Assembly: GCA_948470475.1 (NCBI GenBank)
Contig: OX419345.1
Location: 15,717,170-15,781,169 of the forward strand
Source of the DNA: Galaxea fascicularis
Lineage: Eukaryota; Cnidaria; Anthozoa; Scleractinia; Euphylliidae
Length of the DNA: 64,000 nt
Direction of reading: 5' to 3'
Shown in pieces: positions 27,201-39,200 of the stretch. How positions within the stretch are numbered: the stretch's first letter is position 1; each line of letters begins with the position of its first letter. The notes below the pieces were generated by a model. The model saw only the letters and a program-made list of their open reading frames with translations, made no database searches and was not told the DNA's origin. The translations under genes and the position numbers were made by a program.

Positions 27201-30200
27201 TCACAAGCACGGCTTTCAAGGCACGAAGACCAAAGTCGTAGTGAGATTGCTTGGACAGCTGTCCCGACGCAAGTTTATATAACACTGTCATCTTCTTGGC
27301 AAGAACCTAGAAGCACAAACAACATAAAAGGTATACATTTAGACTTGAATTTGGACTGATTTGCTAGATATTCTGGGAGGCAAATCAGGTAATAGCATAA
27401 CCTTGTCCGTAACTAAATGGTATCTGTACAATTACCATTGAAAACAAAGAAATCAGGATTTCAATGAGCTATTACATTCTGATAAGCTTAAGTTCGTGAT
27501 GTTACATGATAGTGTATCCGAGGAGAGACACAACCAGGAGCTCAAAAATACCCGGATGGACTGACGACCGGCGATGACTGGACCAATCAGAGTGATGACT
27601 GGTCATGAGCTGGTCAGAATGGTTTTCACTTGAGTCACGATTGGTCAGCAAAACTCACACCACTTTTTTAACCAATCAGAAACAAACAACCAAATGTGAC
27701 TTTGGTCGCACGCATTTTCCCACGCTTGGCGCTGGCGACATGTGATTACTTCACGTTCTAGTTGGTTCATTGCAAAGTTGGCAAAACTTTAGTTTTGGCT
27801 CAATCACAAAACGCTCTATTGTTTTACTAAGTACCTTTGCCATCAAGAATCCTTCAGAGAAAAGCATGATCTCACAGATTTGTTGCAAATCAGGCACAAT
27901 ACACACGACTGGTCTGAAGAGAGCCTTCACGCTCTCAGGGAGCTCTGTACGACCGGCATAACCAGGGTTCATGGTGATGAAGATTCCCATGCGGCCATCC
28001 AGCGCTATCTCGGTACCTTCAAACTGTTAACGCCAATGAAAACATGTCAAAACTAGAGGGTATCCTTGCAGGTTCATGGCACAGTAAACCACCAACCAAC
28101 CAAGAATGGGAAAGACAACACCCTTACTTAAAGATAAAGGAAGAATGTGAGTGTTTTTTGCGGGTTTGAGGACCAAAAGTCGCGTTTTTCAGGTCTGCAC
28201 TATGTTTTCCAAATGCTCCTATCTGTGAAGCACAAACGTGTTAGCTTTAACTCTTCTTTGTTTTGTTTGGTTTGGTTGGTTGGGTGGTGGGTTGGTTATA
28301 CATTTTTCCTTGATTTATAAGGCGGCTCGACGTTTTGAGTCTAAGGATGAAATCTTAAAGAGGCCATTGTGACCATTCAACTAGCAGGTATAATCTTGGG
28401 CAAAACTAGCTGAGAAAACAGGACAACTGGAGTCCGAAAATTCAACCCCGATATACGTACCACAAAAATGCTTAAAAAACGTCTCATTCCCCTACTATCT
28501 ATTCCATGTTGAATTAGGGAAACGTTTACGAGGTGTAAACAACATTAACTCGAGGTAGCGGGGACTTTCAAACTCAGGATGTGTTCATGAATGTAGGTAG
28601 AGAGCTATACTTTGGTGGTGGTGTTTTTTCGTCATTTTCATATCTTTGTTCAACATGCATTTGAACACATGCTTACTTGAAGTCTCTTGAGATGATTGCT
28701 GAGTGAGTTTTGCAGCGTTTTGATTTGAGTGGAGATAACTGACAACACAGACACGTCAATACGGTTGAATTCATCAAAACAGCCCCAGGCTCCACACTGC
28801 GCCAGTCCCGAGAAGATCTTGCCAATGGACTGGACAAGAACAAAAGAAAAAAATGTCAATGCAGTAGTCACAGTAGTCACAGTGGATTACTAGATAATGG
28901 AAACCACTTTTTTCTGGAACGAACGAAACTGACACACAATTTTAAAGGTGTCCCGAAACTTGTGCTTGGTCGTCACTCACCTTGTAGTCCATACCCTCTC
29001 CACAGTTGGTGACAACACACAATAGTCCCAGAGCTTTAGCCAGATCCTTGACTGTTTCAGTTTTTCCTGTTCCAGCAGGTCCTGCAGGGGCTCCGCCCAG
29101 GTACATAGACAACGCCTAAAAAAAGACAGAAATTCAGTCACGAAAACAATCAACTGTTGTCGCCACATGGCTTCTCTTTACCGGATGGAAACATGTACCA
29201 TGTTAAGCTGTCTACTCGTTGAGAACCGACACCCCCGAAACCTTAAACACTCTGTCAATGAGGAATTAGTCAAGCAATAAAAATTAAATGAAGGGCTAGA
29301 GCAAGTAGTTCGACTTTGTCTTTACAACACTCGATGGAGAACCGTCAATACCGTGCTCCGCTGTGCGCTAATAAGGTCAGTAAATGGCTGATCCAGACCT
29401 AGAAATCAGGGCGGTTGGGGGGCTGTCAAAATTTTTTGGCCCTTTCGCGGTTTTTGACGTCTCGGCCCTGCGGTTCTCAGCTTTGGTCCAAAACTAAGGA
29501 GGGAGAGGTACTGCAGTAGACTTCATCCCTGGGAGAGGGGGGGGGGGGCTGATAACCAATCTTCCATGCAAACCTATTTATCCATATCTATACTAGGACT
29601 GACTTGTGCATTGCCAGACTATGAGTTCACCTCGATGGTCTTAGCTGAAAGTTCTTTCCCTGGTCATTAATTTATTTTTACTGTCATCACAGTGCTCACC
29701 TGTGAGATAGTGAGGTAGATTCTGTCCGTCAGGGGGGTGATAACCAATCTACCATTCAGACCCATGTACTCGTATCCATATCCAAACTCTCCTGTGCACT
29801 GCCGCACCATCAGCTCATCTGGCAGCTGATCCCAGTAGAATCTCAACTGACTCTCCCACTCAAACTCACGAGTGTCCATTATACTGTCAACAGACAAAAC
29901 AAACTGATCGGTTAACAGGAAGCATCGTGACTGCTGCCATATGAATTTTCGTCTCAGATGTTATCTTCTATAACTAAACTTTAAAGTAACTTAACATTCC
30001 ACAAAGCCTGAGCAAGTAATAGGACATTATATTTGTTAGAGGTATTTTTAAACTTCAAAGCACCACCATCTGCTCCCCCCTCTTCCGAGTTGCCTACAAC
30101 TGCTACAATCTTGGACAAAACTACTTGAGAAAACTGGCTTCTTTGCGTCCAAAAATCGTTCACGAAAACCTCTGGCTCGATAGTATTACTACAGTCACTT

Positions 30201-33200
30201 CCCCCTCCCCCTCCCCCTATTCAATGTTGAATTTAGGAAGCTGCAATTCTTAGGGAAACGTTTAGGAACCACAAACAACATTGAATTGGGGGGGGGGGGG
30301 TAGTGAAACTCGGTTGTTAGTGTTCTCACAAAAAGAGGCTTTGGAGCTCAATTTTCTCAACAGTTTTGTCCAAGATTGTGTACGAGACCTTTTCGGAATT
30401 TTCTTTGTAGCGCACGAGTTCAAAGGACTAAGGAGCTGATTTAAGTCACCCATCTGGGGCTGTTATAAAATAGAGCTGTGTTGGTTTAATATTTTTATTT
30501 CGTGGAAATATAATGATCCTAAAAGTAGATCCCCAAGTTTATAAAATTTCAGCAAATTACACGTGGTATACGAGAAAAACGGCTATTTTGCAAAGCGAGA
30601 TTTCTGTCACTTTTGGCATGTGGTCCTCATCCTGGGTAAAGCGTTAGGTCATTTGTCTTAATAAAGACATTACTGATAAATGTGAAACGTAACTAATGAG
30701 TGTGCGATCGCAAATGGTCACATCCCGCGGGAGCAGCCGCTCCAAATCCCGGCAACACATGTTTCGTTAAGCGGCTATATTAGCAGATATCTAAGCATCC
30801 CATTCGGTATATGACGGTTAACTTAGCAAAAGACACGACATGAATCGATAAAACAACGATTAACAGACAATTTTAACGGTTAACAACAGATGCTAAACAA
30901 GACAATAGACCATCACTTCTCTTTAGAGTAAAACCACTGTTAACCGTTGTTAATCGTTGAAATGCCAATACTTCGTGCTGTTAATCGTCCCAAATCCAAG
31001 CATCTAACCCTTTTAATCATTTTGTGGATCCAAAAATGACATATTTGGTTTTCCTGTGAGGCGGTAGCAGCATTTAGTCCACTGCAACACACGATTCACA
31101 CTTGCGAGACATGTGTCACGCACGGAATACACTGTGACAAGAAAATTATGTAATTACGTGACTTATACGTCCTTCGGTGTTCGTGCGAAAAACATCGCTT
31201 TGCTGTGACCTGTTTGGCGCTAACAAATGTGGATTTTACACCTAACTACTGAAACAATTTGTAGCTTTTACTTTGGTGAAATGGTGACGAACATAGCGTC
31301 ATCGATCGTCTCGATACCTTTCGCAAGCCAAGAAAGTTGTATATTTTTGCTATTGGGCATGTTCAAAATCAGTTTCTACGTCAATAGTGTGAATGGAAGC
31401 CACTGTTAAGTACACGTTTCCACCACCTTCACAGCTTCCATTCCCTTACCGAGTGCTGAAAATGCAATGTTCAACTGCCTTTGTGCGTCAGTTTAGCCCG
31501 TATTAATGATGCTACTCTCCATTGTTACTTAAAAGCAGAGAACCATCAAAGCAAATGCTTTCTAGGAGTCTCAAAAAATACGCATACTTTCTCTAAATAA
31601 GACATAACTTCTCGTCTAACCAATTGGAGTTTTTAAGGACCACATGTTCCAATCATCAATGGCAAAAGCAGCTTACTGGACTGCGTGCGTCGCACGTTTT
31701 TCACAACTTCACTGTTATACAATCTTGGACAAAACTACTTGAGAAAACTGGCTTCTTTGCGTCCAAAAATCGTTCACGAAAACCTCTGGCTCGATAGTAT
31801 TACTACAGTCACTTCCCCCTCCCCCTCCCCCTATTCAATGTTGAATTTAGGAAGCTGCAATTCTTAGGGAAACGTTTAGGAACCACAAACAACATTGAAT
31901 TGGGGGGGGGGGGGGTAGTGAAACTCGGTTGTTAGTGTTCTCACAAAAAGAGGCTTTGGAGCTCAATTTTCTCAACAGTTTTGTCCAAGATTGTGTACGA
32001 GACCTTTTCGGAATTTTCTTTGTAGCGCACGAGTTCAAAGGACTAAGGAGCTGATTTAAGTCACCCATCTGGGGCTGTTATAAAATAGAGCTGTGTTGGT
32101 TTAATATTTTTATTTCGTGGAAATATAATGATCCTAAAAGTAGATCCCCAAGTTTATAAAATTTCAGCAAATTACACGTGGTATACGAGAAAAACGGCTA
32201 TTTTGCAAAGCGAGATTTCTGTCACTTTTGGCATGTGGTCCTCATCCTGGGTAAAGCGTTAGGTCATTTGTCTTAATAAAGACATTACTGATAAATGTGA
32301 AACGTAACTAATGAGTGTGCGATCGCAAATGGTCACATCCCGCGGGAGCAGCCGCTCCAAATCCCGGCAACACATGTTTCGTTAAGCGGCTATATTAGCA
32401 GATATCTAAGCATCCCATTCGGTATATGACGGTTAACTTAGCAAAAGACACGACATGAATCGATAAAACAACGATTAACAGACAATTTTAACGGTTAACA
32501 ACAGATGCTAAACAAGACAATAGACCATCACTTCTCTTTAGAGTAAAACCACTGTTAACCGTTGTTAATCGTTGAAATGCCAATACTTCGTGCTGTTAAT
32601 CGTCCCAAATCCAAGCATCTAACCCTTTTAATCATTTTGTGGATCCAAAAATGACATATTTGGTTTTCCTGTGAGGCGGTAGCAGCATTTAGTCCACTGC
32701 AACACACGATTCACACTTGCGAGACATGTGTCACGCACGGAATACACTGTGACAAGAAAATTATGTAATTACGTGACTTATACGTCCTTCGGTGTTCGTG
32801 CGAAAAACATCGCTTTGCTGTGACCTGTTTGGCGCTAACAAATGTGGATTTTACACCTAACTACTGAAACAATTTGTAGCTTTTACTTTGGTGAAATGGT
32901 GACGAACATAGCGTCATCGATCGTCTCGATACCTTTCGCAAGCCAAGAAAGTTGTATATTTTTGCTATTGGGCATGTTCAAAATCAGTTTCTACGTCAAT
33001 AGTGTGAATGGAAGCCACTGTTAAGTACACGTTTCCACCACCTTCACAGCTTCCATTCCCTTACCGAGTGCTGAAAATGCAATGTTCAACTGCCTTTGTG
33101 CGTCAGTTTAGCCCGTATTAATGATGCTACTCTCCATTGTTACTTAAAAGCAGAGAACCATCAAAGCAAATGCTTTCTAGGAGTCTCAAAAAATACGCAT

Positions 33201-36200
33201 ACTTTCTCTAAATAAGACATAACTTCTCGTCTAACCAATTGGAGTTTTTAAGGACCACATGTTCCAATCATCAATGGCAAAAGCAGCTTACTGGACTGCG
33301 TGCGTCGCACGTTTTTCACAACTTCACTGTTATACAATCTTGGACAAAACTACTTGAGAAAACTGGCTTCTTTGCGTCCAAAAATCGTTCACGAAAACCT
33401 CTGGCTCGATAGTATTACTACAGTCACTTCCCCCTCCCCCTCCCCCTATTCAATGTTGAATTTAGGAAGCTGCAATTCTTAGGGAAACGTTTAGGAACCA
33501 CAAACAACATTGAATTGGGGGGGGGGGGGGTAGTGAAACTCGGTTGTTAGTGTTCTCACAAAAAGAGGCTTTGGAGCTCAATTTTCTCAACAGTTTTGTC
33601 CAAGATTGTGTACGAGACCTTTTCGGAATTTTCTTTGTAGCGCACGAGTTCAAAGGACTAAGGAGCTGATTTAAGTCACCCATCTGGGGCTGTTATAAAA
33701 TAGAGCTGTGTTGGTTTAATATTTTTATTTCGTGGAAATATAATGATCCTAAAAGTAGATCCCCAAGTTTATAAAATTTCAGCAAATTACACGTGGTATA
33801 CGAGAAAAACGGCTATTTTGCAAAGCGAGATTTCTGTCACTTTTGGCATGTGGTCCTCATCCTGGGTAAAGCGTTAGGTCATTTGTCTTAATAAAGACAT
33901 TACTGATAAATGTGAAACGTAACTAATGAGTGTGCGATCGCAAATGGTCACATCCCGCGGGAGCAGCCGCTCCAAATCCCGGCAACACATGTTTCGTTAA
34001 GCGGCTATATTAGCAGATATCTAAGCATCCCATTCGGTATATGACGGTTAACTTAGCAAAAGACACGACATGAATCGATAAAACAACGATTAACAGACAA
34101 TTTTAACGGTTAACAACAGATGCTAAACAAGACAATAGACCATCACTTCTCTTTAGAGTAAAACCACTGTTAACCGTTGTTAATCGTTGAAATGCCAATA
34201 CTTCGTGCTGTTAATCGTCCCAAATCCAAGCATCTAACCCTTTTAATCATTTTGTGGATCCAAAAATGACATATTTGGTTTTCCTGTGAGGCGGTAGCAG
34301 CATTTAGTCCACTGCAACACACGATTCACACTTGCGAGACATGTGTCACGCACGGAATACACTGTGACAAGAAAATTATGTAATTACGTGACTTATACGT
34401 CCTTCGGTGTTCGTGCGAAAAACATCGCTTTGCTGTGACCTGTTTGGCGCTAACAAATGTGGATTTTACACCTAACTACTGAAACAATTTGTAGCTTTTA
34501 CTTTGGTGAAATGGTGACGAACATAGCGTCATCGATCGTCTCGATACCTTTCGCAAGCCAAGAAAGTTGTATATTTTTGCTATTGGGCATGTTCAAAATC
34601 AGTTTCTACGTCAATAGTGTGAATGGAAGCCACTGTTAAGTACACGTTTCCACCACCTTCACAGCTTCCATTCCCTTACCGAGTGCTGAAAATGCAATGT
34701 TCAACTGCCTTTGTGCGTCAGTTTAGCCCGTATTAATGATGCTACTCTCCATTGTTACTTAAAAGCAGAGAACCATCAAAGCAAATGCTTTCTAGGAGTC
34801 TCAAAAAATACGCATACTTTCTCTAAATAAGACATAACTTCTCGTCTAACCAATTGGAGTTTTTAAGGACCACATGTTCCAATCATCAATGGCAAAAGCA
34901 GCTTACTGGACTGCGTGCGTCGCACGTTTTTCACAACTTCACTGTTATACAATCTTGGACAAAACTACTTGAGAAAACTGGCTTCTTTGCGTCCAAAAAT
35001 CGTTCACGAAAACCTCTGGCTCGATAGTATTACTACAGTCACTTCCCCCTCCCCCTCCCCCTATTCAATGTTGAATTTAGGAAGCTGCAATTCTTAGGGA
35101 AACGTTTAGGAACCACAAACAACATTGAATTGGGGGGGGGGGGGGTAGTGAAACTCGGTTGTTAGTGTTCTCACAAAAAGAGGCTTTGGAGCTCAATTTT
35201 CTCAACAGTTTTGTCCAAGATTGTGTACGAGACCTTTTCGGAATTTTCTTTGTAGCGCACGAGTTCAAAGGACTAAGGAGCTGATTTAAGTCACCCATCT
35301 GGGGCTGTTATAAAATAGAGCTGTGTTGGTTTAATATTTTTATTTCGTGGAAATATAATGATCCTAAAAGTAGATCCCCAAGTTTATAAAATTTCAGCAA
35401 ATTACACGTGGTATACGAGAAAAACGGCTATTTTGCAAAGCGAGATTTCTGTCACTTTTGGCATGTGGTCCTCATCCTGGGTAAAGCGTTAGGTCATTTG
35501 TCTTAATAAAGACATTACTGATAAATGTGAAACGTAACTAATGAGTGTGCGATCGCAAATGGTCACATCCCGCGGGAGCAGCCGCTCCAAATCCCGGCAA
35601 CACATGTTTCGTTAAGCGGCTATATTAGCAGATATCTAAGCATCCCATTCGGTATATGACGGTTAACTTAGCAAAAGACACGACATGAATCGATAAAACA
35701 ACGATTAACAGACAATTTTAACGGTTAACAACAGATGCTAAACAAGACAATAGACCATCACTTCTCTTTAGAGTAAAACCACTGTTAACCGTTGTTAATC
35801 GTTGAAATGCCAATACTTCGTGCTGTTAATCGTCCCAAATCCAAGCATCTAACCCTTTTAATCATTTTGTGGATCCAAAAATGACATATTTGGTTTTCCT
35901 GTGAGGCGGTAGCAGCATTTAGTCCACTGCAACACACGATTCACACTTGCGAGACATGTGTCACGCACGGAATACACTGTGACAAGAAAATTATGTAATT
36001 ACGTGACTTATACGTCCTTCGGTGTTCGTGCGAAAAACATCGCTTTGCTGTGACCTGTTTGGCGCTAACAAATGTGGATTTTACACCTAACTACTGAAAC
36101 AATTTGTAGCTTTTACTTTGGTGAAATGGTGACGAACATAGCGTCATCGATCGTCTCGATACCTTTCGCAAGCCAAGAAAGTTGTATATTTTTGCTATTG

Positions 36201-39200
36201 GGCATGTTCAAAATCAGTTTCTACGTCAATAGTGTGAATGGAAGCCACTGTTAAGTACACGTTTCCACCACCTTCACAGCTTCCATTCCCTTACCGAGTG
36301 CTGAAAATGCAATGTTCAACTGCCTTTGTGCGTCAGTTTAGCCCGTATTAATGATGCTACTCTCCATTGTTACTTAAAAGCAGAGAACCATCAAAGCAAA
36401 TGCTTTCTAGGAGTCTCAAAAAATACGCATACTTTCTCTAAATAAGACATAACTTCTCGTCTAACCAATTGGAGTTTTTAAGGACCACATGTTCCAATCA
36501 TCAATGGCAAAAGCAGCTTACTGGACTGCGTGCGTCGCACGTTTTTCACAACTTCACTGTTATACAATCTTGGACAAAACTACTTGAGAAAACTGGCTTC
36601 TTTGCGTCCAAAAATCGTTCACGAAAACCTCTGGCTCGATAGTATTACTACAGTCACTTCCCCCTCCCCCTCCCCCTATTCAATGTTGAATTTAGGAAGC
36701 TGCAATTCTTAGGGAAACGTTTAGGAACCACAAACAACATTGAATTGGGGGGGGGGGGGTAGTGAAACTCGGTTGTTAGTGTTCTCACAAAAAGAGGCTT
36801 TGGAGCTCAATTTTCTCAACAGTTTTGTCCAAGATTGTGTACGAGACCTTTTCGGAATTTTCTTTGTAGCGCACGAGTTCAAAGGACTAAGGAGCTGATT
36901 TAAGTCACCCATCTGGGGCTGTTATAAAATAGAGCTGTGTTGGTTTAATATTTTTATTTCGTGGAAATATAATGATCCTAAAAGTAGATCCCCAAGTTTA
37001 TAAAATTTCAGCAAATTACACGTGGTATACGAGAAAAACGGCTATTTTGCAAAGCGAGATTTCTGTCACTTTTGGCATGTGGTCCTCATCCTGGGTAAAG
37101 CGTTAGGTCATTTGTCTTAATAAAGACATTACTGATAAATGTGAAACGTAACTAATGAGTGTGCGATCGCAAATGGTCACATCCCGCGGGAGCAGCCGCT
37201 CCAAATCCCGGCAACACATGTTTCGTTAAGCGGCTATATTAGCAGATATCTAAGCATCCCATTCGGTATATGACGGTTAACTTAGCAAAAGACACGACAT
37301 GAATCGATAAAACAACGATTAACAGACAATTTTAACGGTTAACAACAGATGCTAAACAAGACAATAGACCATCACTTCTCTTTAGAGTAAAACCACTGTT
37401 AACCGTTGTTAATCGTTGAAATGCCAATACTTCGTGCTGTTAATCGTCCCAAATCCAAGCATCTAACCCTTTTAATCATTTTGTGGATCCAAAAATGACA
37501 TATTTGGTTTTCCTGTGAGGCGGTAGCAGCATTTAGTCCACTGCAACACACGATTCACACTTGCGAGACATGTGTCACGCACGGAATACACTGTGACAAG
37601 AAAATTATGTAATTACGTGACTTATACGTCCTTCGGTGTTCGTGCGAAAAACATCGCTTTGCTGTGACCTGTTTGGCGCTAACAAATGTGGATTTTACAC
37701 CTAACTACTGAAACAATTTGTAGCTTTTACTTTGGTGAAATGGTGACGAACATAGCGTCATCGATCGTCTCGATACCTTTCGCAAGCCAAGAAAGTTGTA
37801 TATTTTTGCTATTGGGCATGTTCAAAATCAGTTTCTACGTCAATAGTGTGAATGGAAGCCACTGTTAAGTACACGTTTCCACCACCTTCACAGCTTCCAT
37901 TCCCTTACCGAGTGCTGAAAATGCAATGTTCAACTGCCTTTGTGCGTCAGTTTAGCCCGTATTAATGATGCTACTCTCCATTGTTACTTAAAAGCAGAGA
38001 ACCATCAAAGCAAATGCTTTCTAGGAGTCTCAAAAAATACGCATACTTTCTCTAAATAAGACATAACTTCTCGTCTAACCAATTGGAGTTTTTAAGGACC
38101 ACATGTTCCAATCATCAATGGCAAAAGCAGCTTACTGGACTGCGTGCGTCGCACGTTTTTCACAACTTCACTGTTATACAATCTTGGACAAAACTACTTG
38201 AGAAAACTGGCTTCTTTGCGTCCAAAAATCGTTCACGAAAACCTCTGGCTCGATAGTATTACTACAGTCACTTCCCCCTCCCCCTCCCCCTATTCAATGT
38301 TGAATTTAGGAAGCTGCAATTCTTAGGGAAACGTTTAGGAACCACAAACAACATTGAATTGGGGGGGGGGGGGGTAGTGAAACTCGGTTGTTAGTGTTCT
38401 CACAAAAAGAGGCTTTGGAGCTCAATTTTCTCAACAGTTTTGTCCAAGATTGTAGAATATCACCATATTTAAACTTTGCTGTTCATTTCCCTTGTCCTCA
38501 GCTGTAGGTTGGATTTCAGAATACAGTAGAGGTAATGCAACGAGAAATCAGATGCATCTCACAACTACAGTTACTTAATAATAATTAATGATAAATACCT
38601 CCAGTTTACAACTAGGGAAACTCAATTCCTTCCAACAAATTAACGCCAACTTGTTGGAAATAATGTCATTGTCCCCTTCAGATTTTCGATTTTAAATTAA
38701 CTGTGCGCCGCCATTTTGGATTCCATGACGCCATTAGGTGGCAATTATTGCAATGGAAACAGATGAAGCAGAAATGTTTCCATGTTAAAGAAATGAGCAA
38801 TGCAGTGACGCCACAACTTCCAAAATTGCTGCGCGCGGGAATTTTAACAGCGAGAATGCACGACATTGATAAGCAATTTTTTGTACACTTAACTGTTATG
38901 TCTGCGTTATAATTCGTAATCTGTCCATTATTTCAAAAACACTGGCGTTAATTAGTTGCAAGCGTGAAGCTCCCTTTTCACACAGAGTCAGAGCATGAAG
39001 CTGACATGCATTCCCACCTGTCTCGAACGAAACTATCGATAATGTCTCTGGCATGAACTTCAATAATCAGCACCGTGTTGAACTTCTTGCGATCATTCTT
39101 AGTGAGGTTTGGCTGGCGGACCTGAAAGGAAGGTAAGGCGTAATACGTCGCTAAGTTTCAAGTATGCCTTAGATACAACGATTGGAGTTTGTGAGTGACC

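Larger units (their letters stand above)
30104..38453. repeat. 8.35-kb tandem array, 5 units of 1614-1615 bp plus a 277-bp partial unit
   Basis: Unit starts (TACAATCTTGG) are at 30104, 31718, 33333, 34948, 36563 and 38177. Spacings of 1614, 1615, 1615, 1615 and 1614 track the length of one G-run (13 G in copies 1 and 5, 14 G in copies 2, 3, 4 and 6). Otherwise the copies look identical wherever I compared them, including the same spurious 60- to 73-residue open frames. Each unit is a 277-bp inverted-repeat element plus a ~1337-bp spacer. The array occupies 91 percent of the intron between w24 and w25. It encodes nothing recognisable. Confidence 0.95.

Noticed and set aside
29545..29640. Mutually exclusive alternative copy of exon w25
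   Set aside because: It is truncated, has two in-frame stops and shows no splice sites of its own.
31227..38326. Repeated 60- to 73-residue open frames in every array unit, looking like a tandem gene family
   Set aside because: They recur only because the DNA repeats. They overlap on both strands, show no domain or codon pattern, and cross the inverted-repeat element.
30104..38453. CRISPR array or ribosomal/histone tandem genes
   Set aside because: Eukaryotic intron context, 1.6-kb units, no short direct-repeat/spacer pattern and no rRNA or histone sequence.
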